A stretch of DNA of 64,000 nucleotides, taken from NCBI GenBank assembly GCA_963070105.1, contig OY718806.1:10125190-10189189 (forward strand), written 5' to 3'. This document shows positions 1 through 12,800 of the stretch, piece after piece. Position 1 is the stretch's first letter. Each line of letters opens with the position of its first letter. Source of the stretch: Litomosoides sigmodontis (lineage: Eukaryota; Nematoda; Chromadorea; Rhabditida; Onchocercidae). The notes below the pieces were generated by a model. That model had not been told where the DNA came from, ran no database searches, and was given only the letters and a program-made list of their open reading frames with translations. Made by a program: the position numbers and the translations under genes.

Positions 1-353
1 GTATGTATGTATATGTCGATCTTAATGCTAATCACTGAAATATCCAATATCGTTATATTTATATCTATGCAATTTGAATGCATTAATATCCTGAATGGAA
101 TTGATTTCAATTTATCAGTACTACAATTTAGAAGTATTTCGAAAATTTTTGTTTTCATGCAAATTTCTATTTTATTTTCATTTACAATCCTATAAAGCGG
201 CAAATTCGTTGACGAGTGAAATGACGTCATTTTCAACAGAATTGTAAATTCATTTTTCCATCTCTTCCGGTTGAGCATCGAACAGCGAACCATAGAAGAA
301 TGAGATTTCGTTTTTGTGATGCCATCTTTACTGTGATTGTTTTCCGTAAATGT

Positions 354-445
354 CACTTCTTTTTTAAAACTTTATTTTACTTCTTTTTTAAAACTTTATT
401 ACTTCTTTTTTAAAACATCACTTCTTTTTTAAAACTTTATTTTAG
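354..445. repeat. Short tandem repeat, about four imperfect copies of a ~24-bp unit
   Basis: The unit ACTTCTTTTTTAAAACTTTA recurs four times with small length differences between copies. It has no coding potential. Confidence 0.75.
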
Positions 446-3400
446 TTGTTAATTCGTTCAGCAAACTTCCCTCTTTTTCATTTCCAAAAAGTCAATACAC
501 ATGTGTGTTTCATTTTACATTTGCCTCTTTTTTATTTTCAAAATAGGAATTTAAATTTTAGACTAGTCTTGATAGCTCACTTTTCTTTTGTCTTGTAATT
601 ATTTAACAAAAAATAATTGTCGTCGATATTTTAAATTGCATTTCTGCATTATGTATTCAAAGTTTTATTTTAAGGCTATTCTAAAGCGGAACTTGTTTTA
701 GTAGTAAATTGTTCTGTTCAACAGATATCTGCTTCTCCTCTATAATCTTATGTGTTTTTTTCATATGATCATTCTGACCATTTATTGATAAGTGAGAGTA
801 TGCGTTTCGAAATTTGTGATAAATTTAACTGAACTATTTCACTAATTATTTTGGGTCAAATTTTACTGAGATAAATTTAAATGCTATAAAAAAACGTTGC
901 TTTTGAGTAAATTCACTTGTCACGTCTGTTTCTCTCTCTCTCTCTCCTGCTAATCGATTTTTGATAATTTTTGTGAACAATGAAATGATACTCCAAGTGA
1001 GACGGTCTTTGGAGGCAGCTTGAAAAAAGAGCGGGATGAATTTTGAGGTATTATAAAATACTTGTTGAAAGGGTGGGTAGTGTTGGATGATCTGAGAATT
1101 GATCGTTAATTTTAGATAAAATTTTCATTAATAATTAATAATTATTTTGGATGAAATTTTTGCTACAAATTAGCATGGAAAGTATTGCCACAGCAACTGA
1201 TGAATGGGAGGATGGTGGATGATTTGTGTTTAATATTGTTAAAAGCATTGTTGATTGCTTATTATGTATTTTCCTCGTACTACTGCTGTATGAGACAATT
1301 AATTGAATTCGTTTTTCTCTCAAAAAATTTTTTTAGACAGAAAGAAAGAGAGAGAGAGGAAGAATTAACTTGACAGATATAAATGTAAGAAGAGTTTAGC
1401 AATAAAGGTATCATACAATAACGATGCCAAACGATTTTCCTCATTCATTTCCTTTTGTACCTCACTCTTTCACTCTTTTCAATTTGTTCAAGTATTCAAG
1501 AATTAAATTGTTATCTACCATCTGTCATCATCCTTCCTTTTCCATTCTATTAAAATTTAAATGAATGAGTGCAGCAAGCTGCCTCCGCCAACATTTTCAG
1601 TAATTCCTTCTAATCACTAATCATTTTAACTATATTAGCCTTTTTTTCCTCCCACATCTTCCGTGCTACGCCATTTACATCGTCGTTAGCTTTATTTTCA
1701 GTAATTTAATTCCTTTTTATTTTGCGAGAAAAAAGAGTCCATTAAATGTAACGCTATCATTTTCAGTTTTATTTTTTCCCACAGCTACTAAACTCATTAA
1801 CGCTTTGCACTTTTCATTGTTCTCTCTATTTCTTACTCTCGCTTTTTTGTTTTACCATCAAATTTATCACTGCAGAAAAAGTAGTTTTCTTTTTTCAAAA
1901 ATTTGTAAAATTTTTTTTTGCCTTTTTTATCAGTTTGTTTCTTCTTCTTTTTCGCTTCTCTCTCTTTCTCTCCCTCTCTCCTTTGTTTGGTAGTATTCAG
2001 AATTTTGTGGGAATCTACTCATACATTATTCATCAACTTCCGCTGGTTACATCTAATTAGCGAAATGGTAGAGCAAAAATTTTTTCCATTTTTTTTTTTG
2101 CTTCAATTGATCAACATCGAAATTTAAACTTTTTTCTTTTTTTGCAAAATCATTGCAATGACTTGGTTCGCACACACACACACACACCAAAAAAATTGCA
2201 GTTTCATCTAGAAAAGACTGATTTAAAAAATATTGGAAAGTGACAGTTTTCGAAGTCTAGTTTAAAAAGTGAAATTTATCTTATTCTAACGCACCATTGA
2301 ATTATCTGGTAATGCATTATCGTCTAATGCATTTCGTTCCGAGATTTCTTTCAGTTTATGTCTGTTTTTTTTTTTTTTTTATAATATCTGTTGATAGCAC
2401 AACGAATGGATTTTACTTTGCGTTGTCGTACGCTTAATGTATTAAAGGGATTTTGATAGGGAAAGTAAAAGTATGAGGAAGGGTTTGGTGAGGTTTGTTG
2501 ATTTCTTGGTGAAATGATTGGTTGCATATTCAAATTGCTCTCTTCCCTCACTGAACCATTCTCTCTGCCACCTACCAAGCAACCACTCTTGAGTTGAATT
2601 GAAAAGATTTTGGATTCGTTGAAACATTGAAACATTCTCGATCTTATCAGCATCATCCTCTTCATCACACTTTCACATCATCTTCCATCCCTCGCTTTTC
2701 CCGTGATTTCCTTGTCAACCAACTTCAATCATCTTTTTAAAAAGCAACAAAAAAAAGTGGACGATGATAATTGCCGGTTAATAAATGAATATTCGTTTCT
2801 GCAAATTGTTCGAAGTGATGTCTGTAGCGTTTCACTGGGAGAATTGAAATTTTCGTTGTTTATTGTCAGTGGAAATAGAAAAAGTAAATTGATTTCTTCT
2901 CCAACAAATATTTCTATTTGGTGAATAATAATAATAATAATAATTTTCTTTTCACATTTTGCTAAGAGACAAAAAAAGAAAGAAAGCCATTTGATATTAA
3001 ATATTTTTTTTTCTTTGAAAAAATCTAAAACTTTTAGTATGGAATTTTCTTTGCAAATTTCGTACAATTCTAACGTTTGCCCGTTTTTACATATTTCTTT
3101 ACTATCTTCGAATCAGTCGACATTATTACATTTCATTTTCTACTTTTTTTTTTCGTTTTACATCACTCCTTAGTAGTTCCTTCCCTTTTCCCTTCCTCTC
3201 ACTCTCTCTCCTCAGGATTTTTTCACTTTTTTCATCCTTTTTTCTTGTTCTCTGATTTTCCAGAAATGTACAAGCGTCACTTCTTATTCCCACGAAACTA
3301 TTCAATTACAATTACGTGAATAATATCAAGTCTTACGTAACGTGACGTAGATGTAATAATAATAGGGAAATCAGAAAGAATCACATTTCAGTTTGCATAT

Positions 3401-3600
3401 CAATTATAATGCAGTAGAAGAAATAAAATTTGAAAAGAATGAAATAAAATGCACTTTGTTGTCTACCTGCTCCTCCTGCCTCTCTGTTTACTCACCTCAC
3501 ATCTAATCTACCTATCCACTTGTTTTGTTTTGCAAAATTTTATAATTCATTAATTAACATTAATCTTTTCTCACTTACTTCTCGGTTACGTTTAAAAACT

Positions 3601-3708
<108 letters not shown>

Positions 3709-3869
3709 TCATGCACACGCACTTTTTTTTGAGGAATTATTATTTGTGCAAAGCTATCATAGTTGGTTAATTCAACTAGCCAGTTTTAATCCTTTCTCGA
3801 AGCCATTATTTTATCCCATTAATTCCCGGATTATGTGCACTTTTCTTGTTAAACTGGTATGTGTGTGTG

Positions 3870-3878
3870 CCACACCCA

Positions 3879-3924
<46 letters not shown>
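3870..3924. repeat. (CA)n microsatellite
   Basis: A short CACACC lead-in is followed by about 42 bp of pure CA repeat. ORFs through it are artefacts. Confidence 0.97.
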
Positions 3925-3927
<3 letters not shown>

Positions 3928-5205
3928 GTACACATACGTGTATATGTATGAGTACGAATATGAAAATGAATATGAATGTATCATTTCCTTCCATTCGTTT
4001 CATTCCAAATAGTTCGTTCCAATGGGCTTTTCAAAAAACTATGAAAATTTTGCAATTTTTTTGAGTTATTAAAGAAAGTTTTCCTTTCTCTTCAATTGAA
4101 TTTCAACTTTTCGTTTTTTTTGCTTCAAGAGAAAAAAGGAATGAATGAAGAAAAAAAAGAGGACGAGAGAAAGAAAGAGGAAAGCAGTTGAATTTCCGGA
4201 ATAAGTACGTCAAAGTGATGTGAAATGAAGCATTATAGTGGAAAATGGAGGAATGAAGTGTGGAGATTTGAAATTTCATCGAAGTCAATGAGGCCAATAA
4301 ATGGGGGAGCTAGTAGCACTAAAAGCTGTTCGCTATCTAACTACACATCTGATCATCTGATGTGAAGATTATAAATGAGTTAATTGTAAATTTTCCTCCG
4401 CAATATTTCCCACTGGTCATTATTATTAGGCTGCTAAAGGACCTATGAAATCATTTTTGGCTAATGTGCTTTATGCCTATCTCCGCATTTCATAGGATTA
4501 AATTTTCCTTATCACTCGATCAGGATGAATGTATCAGATTGGATTACTTTTTTTCGAAGTCAAATTTCGAGGTAAGTTATGAAAAGTTTCGGTTAATATG
4601 TTGAAAGTAATCGATAGTCATGCGAAAGAGAGGTAGATAAAAAGAGTGGACGAAAGAGAAGGAGGGGAAAATAAGAGATCTGTTTTGAAACAAATTTTCT
4701 AAATGCTTCCTGATGATGTTCATATTTAATTTATCACTGTTCATTTTTTGAAATATGCCATTCATCATCATCGTTGAAATTTGAAAAAGTTTTGTTACGA
4801 GTGGTGGCCTTGCTTTTCTTTTCTTCTCTTCTCTGTAGTGATATTAATTGAACTGAGAAACGAACAGTGCAACTTTCAAACACATTACCTCCTCTTCTGA
4901 AGCAATTTGGAAAGTGCCTTAAAATCAGGGACTGTATTTGTCGTTACACGACTAGTAATGATGATAGGTTAAGCGCTGACACATATAAACAGATCTGCAT
5001 CTATCTATAAACTGTGTGTTTACGTGCGCGCATATACATATACGTTAAATGTCTGTGTGTATGTGTGTGGTGTACGTATCTATACGTCATATGCACGTTA
5101 AACACCAGGGTGACCCATTCAGTCATCGTGATCAGTACGAATAGGGCTAACCTCGTCGTGAACTCTTCATCGCTTTTCTTCTCCCTTACTTTTCCCCCTC
5201 GTTCT

Positions 5206-5225
5206 CCCCCCCCCCCCCCCCCCCC
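5206..5225. repeat. Poly(C) run
   Basis: Twenty consecutive C residues, unusual in this AT-rich window. The length may be unreliable because homopolymers are error-prone. Confidence 0.9.
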
Positions 5226-5639
5226 TTCGCCTGTCACCTTGCTATCGGAGATATTATTATCATAATTGAATGGACTGTTAGTATGTTTGAAATATGATAT
5301 TGCACTGTTATTAATGCTAATAGGACATCTAGACGGGTCATCGCAACAGTTTACTTGCATCGTAACCTTTCCGAGTTGTAATTGATGAAAATGGAATGGT
5401 CAACGGTCGTTGGAATAATCAGCACTGAACACCTCTCACCCCTTCATCCATAGAGCGTTGAGAAAAATGAAAGTTGCAAAAGTAACGAACTGGTGGGAAG
5501 AGAGAGGGGAGACGGTTGACGAGCGGAAGCGTGACAGGCGTCCATTATCACTGTCGCGCAATTTTTCTAGTAGGTGTTGGATGGCGCTGCTAGCACAGGG
5601 CGACGATCAGGCATCGCGGTGCGTGAGCCTGTCGCTGCT

Positions 5640-5712
5640 TATGTCCGTTCATCCATTCGTCCGTCCGTTCATCCATCCGTCCGTGCGTCCGTCCGTCTGT
5701 TCGTGCGTTGGT
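5640..5712. repeat. Degenerate (TCCG/TCCA)n minisatellite
   Basis: Repeated TCCGTCCG and TCATCCAT-type tetranucleotide units. The apparent RPSVHPSVR protein is a translation of the repeat. Confidence 0.8.
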
Positions 5713-6400
5713 CCGTATACCCACTTCGTCCTGTCCACTCTTTCTATGCCTTACATAATTAGTTTAACTTTGCTTCCAGTGGCTCCCATTCATTCTTTTC
5801 AAACATTTCCATGTGTGTCTATGTGTCTCTGTCCGCCTCTGCGTGTATATGTGGCTCTGTGCGCGTGTGTGTATGTGTGTATGTGTGTGGAATACTCACA
5901 GCATTTCTTATCCTTCGCTGCTTACTTTCGCGTGTGTCTCGAATATACTAAATATGCCCTTTGAGTGGATAGCGGCGTCTCATAGGTTCTATTCCGTCCT
6001 CTGCCAAATTTCTCTAAGGAACTTCTCAGATGTTTTTCCGCTACTAAATGGTTTAGTCTGCGGCTGCGGTTAATTTTCCATCCTCCAACTTCATCTTTGC
6101 ACTTCGCTGCTTCCATTGTTTTCATGTGTTGTCATCGGATATTCATTCTCCTCTCTCCTGCTCATCTTCCTCCTCTCGCTCTCCTCCATTTTTACTCCTT
6201 CCTCTCCCTCTCTCTCATCTTCTTTCTCTTCTCTCTTTCGAACGAGCACATTCACTCCCTGACGGTATTTACGTTTCCCCCGCTCTCTCTTTTTTTTTTT
6301 ACTTCCGTTCTTTTCATTTCAAATTGTTATTTGTTTGTTTATCATTCAGAGTGCTCTTAACATCACTACTAATCACTGCTGCTGTGTTCCTTGTGGCCGA

Positions 6401-6480
6401 AGTAGTAGTAGTAGTAGTAGTAAGAACTCAATTGTCTATTGTCTGTATTGGTGTTGGTGTTGTTGTTGTTGTTGTTGTTG
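6401..6480. repeat. Trinucleotide repeats (AGT)n and (GTT)n
   Basis: An AGT run at 6401-6421 and a GTT-type run at 6451-6480 are separated by about 30 bp of unique sequence. Confidence 0.9.
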
Positions 6481-6844
6481 ATGCAACGGTATGATAGCAA
6501 CGTGGTTAGAAATTTTGCATATTTTTTGGACTGAAAGGAAAGTGTACTTAATGACTGGATTTCATTACAACCGATCATCATTCATCGAAGTCGGTCGGTT
6601 AGCTAATCGGAACACTTTCGTTGCGCGTGTCCTTTTGTGGAAGTGCAAGGTTTTGTTTGTTTTATCGAAGGAGCAATATATCTATCGTGAAATTGTTTGC
6701 GTTACTGACGTCTCCGCTTGTTTTAGCTATCATTCTTTTCTCTCCTATATTCCATCTCACTCTCTGTTATGCTAATGCTCTTGTCCAATTTTTTTTTCAA
6801 TTCTATTCCGTTGAAATTAAAATTGATAACAATTTTTCCATCAG

Positions 6845-9800
6845 ATCACGATAAACATCAACTCTAATAACAACGATAAATCAATTGCTGCTATATTAGA
6901 AATAGCACAATATAGACCTCATAAACAAACAATAGCTTGGATAAATGGTGTGGGTGAAAAAGAAGGAAGCGGCGACAATAATATCGACGACGACAGTAGC
7001 AGCTTGTTGCTTCACCACACTTATCCTTCAACTGTACATATTATTGACCATATCAGTGGTAAGCTTTTTTTTTGTCATTCACACCTAATTTGCTCATTCA
7101 TAATTTTCAGGGCACTATTTATTTTCATCACATTAAAGAATCTGATTTCAAGCCAAATCGTTACTATACGTGTACCGCCGAGAATACCAAGCTTAAAGAT
7201 TACAAATTTGGTAATCAGTTTCGTCTCGATGTCACAAAAAATCGTCGACGAGCATGTAAGATTTTTATTTTTTTTCGGTTAAATTTGTGTGACTGTGAAA
7301 ATTGGAAAAGAAAGCTGTATTGCACGAAGTTATCAGGTAGTATGTTGCTAACAGTTTCAGTAGGAAACAAATGTAGAATTGATTAATGACATACATTTTA
7401 ATCCAACGGACATGGGTTTTTAAAGTGTAAGCATACAGTCAATAATAAACAAACAAACGCAAAGCGCAATCACTATTTTGATCATCGCCTTTTTTTAGCT
7501 TTTTGCTCTGATAAACAGTGTTTCGCTTCATTTTTCTCCTGTTTACGGTCTTTCTCACAAGAAAATGTAAAATTAAAAAGATACAGTTCCAGCACTTCTG
7601 ACACTTTAAATCATTTCAACAACTGAGTATTTCAAACACTTGAAGTCGAGTGTTTTAATGTTCAAGCGCAGTCTCTCTCTCTCTCACACACGCACATGTT
7701 TTATCTTAAAATTCCGACTTTTCCTACATTCTACCTTCTTTTAAATGTATTACTGCCTAGCATTCATTGTCAGTTTTGAGTACAAAAATGAAGGCGAAAA
7801 GCAACCAACATAAATCGTGGCATAAGAATACAAAATAAGACATAACATCACAACATTCTGCCATTCCTCGTGACAGTTTGTGCTTGATCCGAACATGATA
7901 TTGTAATAACATTATGTACTTTGCCAAATATTCCTTGATTATTATCAGAATATAATTTCACGTTTCTTTTTCCCCTTAACCGTTTTTTTTTCATGGGATA
8001 ATTTCTTCGAAATTTTTTTCTTTTCTTTTGGACAGGGGGAATTTTTACATACTTTTATGCACCCATGCGTACCACTTCAATTTTGAATTTTTCATTGAGT
8101 TTGAAATGCAAAATTTTTTTCGGTTTTTGTGTGCAGCCGTTATCGGTTTTTCCAAATTTGATAATAACGGAGTATTCGAGCGGAAAAGAGCCGAAACGTG
8201 TTTTTTTTCAAGAAGAGGGTACTATTTAACATATGTTGCGCTCAAGTGCCATTGTACGCGCCCTATTTTCGAAAGGATGAAAAGATGGCAGATGTCGTTT
8301 GAAATTGATTAAATTAATATACCTTATGAATACTACCGATTTGCGGTTAATTTCGGTATTCTTTAACCGGAAGTTGTCAGTAACTTAAATTTCCGTGTTT
8401 TGACCTTCCACAATGTTCAAGATCAAATCAGGGGAGGAGGGAAGAAGTAATTGTCAAGTTACAGAAATTGCAATTTTACTGCATTCGTTTATTGTATGAG
8501 TTGGAGAATGACATGAAATTCATAAGCTGTACTCTGAAAAGGAAAAGAGTTTGATCAAATGCAAATGCTACGGTGAAAAAATCATATATAGGAATTTAAC
8601 TGTAGCTGTACAGATTACAATATTTTTACCTTTTCCCTTGTGTCAAGACTTGATGTTTTTCTTCCACGTTATAGTCGTTCACATTTCTGATACACGAAAA
8701 ATTAAAGTTTAAAATGGAAGTGAGATTTGCGAAAGGAGAGCGGCGACAACAAATAAAGTACCGTCGCTAGTGGTGTTGCAGTTCCTTTTCATATGATATA
8801 TTGCGACGAAGTTTTTTGTTAGGTATTTTGGACTTATACAACGTATGGCTATGATTGTTAAAATAATTGCTTCAGTGACTTCGCCGATACCTCCAGCCGA
8901 ACAGTATGTAAATCAGAGCTCTCCGATCGCATTGGAAGGTAGCACGCATAAGCTTCATTGTTTCTTCAGCGGATAGTGAGTTTTTGCTTCTTTTGAATTG
9001 CTGCAATTACGAAAATTTTAAATATTTATTGCCACTGCAAAAATTTATGACACTATTAAACTTTAAACTGATTGCATTCAGGATTTCCGTTTTCCCTGTT
9101 TTTCAAAAATAAATTTTCATTTAAATTACATTTAAATTAACTTTCTACTTCAAAATCGCTTTCGTTTTCTCTTAACTTTTTTGCTTGTTTATATATGTTA
9201 AATCATCTGACGTACTAAAATTCGACTGAGGTTACGCTCATTGTTGATCTTAGCTTCAGAAGGAGACGCTTTAATTGTAGTGCATTGGTCTGTGTTTAGT
9301 TCTGTTACACTTATGTCATTTCCTTCGGATTATTTGGTTCTTAGATATCGAGTTTTTAATACAAAGTGTTCCAATAATGGCTAGCGAGGAACGTGTAAAT
9401 TAGGCGCTTTAATTAGAGTTTAATAAAGCGTTTATCTTTCTTTTGTCTTTACCTTTTATTTCGGAATAGCAACAAAAACGAATGGAAATTGAGTTTTTTT
9501 TAAAAAAAAAAGGCTCAGAAGCTGTTTTTTCCTCCTCTTGCTATCTATAAACAACGAAATTTTCGAATAGCTGATTTTAAATCATAAATTGTTTTCATTC
9601 CTTGCAAAAGAAAAGAAGGTTATATTACGGAGCAACACATTCATTATATACGATTTTTACAGGGACTAAAATTTTTTTCGGAAGATGCTAAAGATTTGAT
9701 TAAAAATTTTTCCCGCTGAGGGAACTTACTGCCATTCGTGAAAACCTCTCCCAAAAATGAACCTACTAGTTTAAAAAGGAAGGAGTGGAGTAAAATTAGG

Positions 9801-12800
9801 CGTTTTAATTAACGACTATTTCCTTCTATTTTTATTTACATTTTTGGAAAGCGTGTTATTAATGTGAATGTCTTCTGGGCTTTATATTTTTGAAAATATG
9901 TAATAAGCTTTGTTTACGGAATCTTAATGGGTGAGGTTGTTCTCTTGTGCTTTCGGTTTTCTACATATCCGTGTAATCGTTGCGGATATTTTTGGAGCTT
10001 ACCCATATATAAATATGTTAAGGGTTTCAGAAAAGGAAACTTCCTCCCGCTTAATCACTTCAACAAGATTAACTCAAATAATTTTAGCCCGGAACCAAAA
10101 CCTGTATGGCGATATAATGGTTTCGATATTCCAAGGGATGATTCACGTTACACCTACGAAGCATATGGAAAAACACTGGTTTTCAATGTTAGCGCGGAAA
10201 CGGAAGGAGTATACGAATGCGTTTTTAAAGCTCACCCGAATTTGGATCGTAGATTTGACGTCGTTGCTGAAGGTTCGTTCAGATTTATAAAGTGATTTTA
10301 AAATTTATCAGTATTGAATAGAACAATGTGAATTCATCTGTTTGTTTCTGTCAAGCATGATTAATATTTTATCAATGTGGAACAAAGTAAAAACGGGTTC
10401 ACTAGTATTCACTCAGAATATTCCTGAAGGTTGAGGTGCTAGAATTTTTACTTAAATCTTTTCTATGTCCTCAATTTTTGTTTCTTGCAGCTGCACCATA
10501 CTGGGTGATGGGTCCACCGCCAAACAAACGAACAAGCGAAGGGGAAGATGTGACCTTTGATTGTAGTGCCTATGGGAAACCAGCCCCAGTAGTTTCGTTT
10601 TTTAAAAATGGTGTTGGTTAGTTTTTAAATTTCTAGGGAAGTTGTTTCATTCAAAGGCCATATGTTTTTTTTTCTAGTTCTATGTAATTTGTTGCAATAC
10701 TTCAAATACCAACAGGGTTTCATTTTTTTTTTCAATTTATTGTATATTTATTGCTAAGCTTTTCCACAGCTCCTCCTTCAGTGCTTCAGTTATTCACAAT
10801 GTGATGTGTACATTGTAGATTGCTTTGTTGAAGCTTATGTTTGAATAGTCTTTATGCTTAGAGATGAAGCCAAGGGATGATGATGCGGACAGAAATTGGG
10901 AAATAGCAGGAAGCGTCCTTTCATTGAGGAATGTCAAAAAGGGTGTTGGTGGCAGCGGAGATAATGCTGTTTACCAGTGCAAAGCAGAAAACAAGCATGG
11001 ATATTTGTGGGCCAATTTCTACCTCAATCTTCTTGGTAAGTGGTGCCGTATACTTTTTTTTTCAAAAAATAATGATGGCGTAACATTATTGTAGTGTTAA
11101 TAAACCAAAGCTTCTGCAGTCACATCTATTCGTACTTCAAAAGCTTGACAGATGCATTGGTTAATGACTCTTCTTCTCTACGGTGTTTATCTTCGTGCAT
11201 TGACTTGCAGGTTTTTTTGACATCTAATTTTCCCGATTTTTTTAGCTTTCAAACCAGAACTTCTTTCTGATCCGGGTGAAGTTGAAGCTGTAGTTGGTCA
11301 AAATGTAACATTAGCATGCAAATTTTTTGCTTCACCGAACGTTAACATAACTTGGGATAGTGCTGTTTTGCATGGTTTGAGACATCACGTCGTACCAGCA
11401 GATGCTGATGGAGAAGGAAAACTCATTATTGATGGTTTGTTTCGGATACTTCTAGTGCTTCCGTCTTCTGTAATTTGAAAAATTCTTTCTGTTTTATATA
11501 CCTTGCTGTTGTTGTTTAAGGGAAAAATTGGAACAAACAAAGCTAAATTGTTGCCTTCCGGCGGGTGGAAAAGACTATGAAGTTTTAGGCTACTTTTGAT
11601 TTTATACTTGGATGGCTATAGGTATTGCTATTTAAATTGTCGGAGTTTATTTGTAGCGGTTGGTCGAGATGCGGAAGGTGAATACACATGTATTGGGACG
11701 AATATACATGGTACAGAGAAAGGAACAGCACGTTTAATTATACGCGGTTAGATAAAAACAATCCTTTCGAAAATTTATTTGCTTCGAAGGAAGATATTGG
11801 ATGCTGCTATTCCAGAATAACCTTTGCAAACGTGGATTATTGTTCCAGTATATTTGGGAGGGTGTAATTAGCTGGTACTAAGGATATGTTATCTAATTAA
11901 GAGAGCAAAAATGAAATGTGAAAGATTATTTCTAGTTTCATTTCTAACTAACACTCACTACATCAGCACAAGTACCAATTCCGTGCGGATGAGAGAGAGC
12001 TGATGGTAATCTCTTTTTTTCAACTGTAATATGCGAAAGGAAACGTCAATTTTGTGTTTTTCACTCAGAGAAAGTGAAATTTTTTCAGACGCGACACGAC
12101 TAGAACCATTTGAAAAGCCTATAGAAAAGATTTTGGCTGGTCAGCAAATAGAATTGCCATGCGAGGCTGAACATGACGAAAATCTCGAGGTTAAGTACGA
12201 GTGGTTCGTTAATGGGAAGGTAAAGTTAGCGTTTGTAAGATTGATTTAAATCTTCCATATACCACTATTGAGTATTGTACCATGTATTTCGGTAGAAAAA
12301 TTAAAGGTTCGGGTGAAGAATTTCTTTAACTATTTGATTCGTTTCAGTAATATTAGATTCCACTGATCAAGTACAGTCAAGTATTGTAAAAATGTAGTAG
12401 TTCGACTAAAAAATGTGTTACTTAAGTTAGTAAAAAAGCAAACATGGCTAGCAACTTTTTGCACAGTTAAATAATTCTCTTGTTCCTTTTATCAGGTAAT
12501 CCTTATATGTGGTATAAAAAAATGTCATTTACAGCCGTTATTAGAACAATACATCCAATCTGGTCATTACCTCATCACTGACAGGAATTCACTAATTATT
12601 ACAAATCCAGCAAGATATGATGCTGCAATTTATACGTGTATTGCTAAGACTTCACTAGATTCAGTGGAGAAGTCAGTTCAAGTCAGAGTCGATGGTAAGT
12701 GTAAATTATCGCAAAAGTTCTACAGAATAGCAAGCATAGCGGTCCCAAAAGTTCCAAACAAGGTGAGAAGGAGTTCACGAACATAAGCCTTCGAAAACCA

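Noticed and set aside
5458..6125. ORFs of up to 168 residues on the plus strand
   Set aside because: They run through the TCCG minisatellite and GT-rich sequence and show no domain, codon or splice support.
8028..8312. 94-residue ORF inside a SAX-7 intron
   Set aside because: It lies between two phase-matched SAX-7 exons, has no splice sites of its own that fit, and its composition is chance-like.
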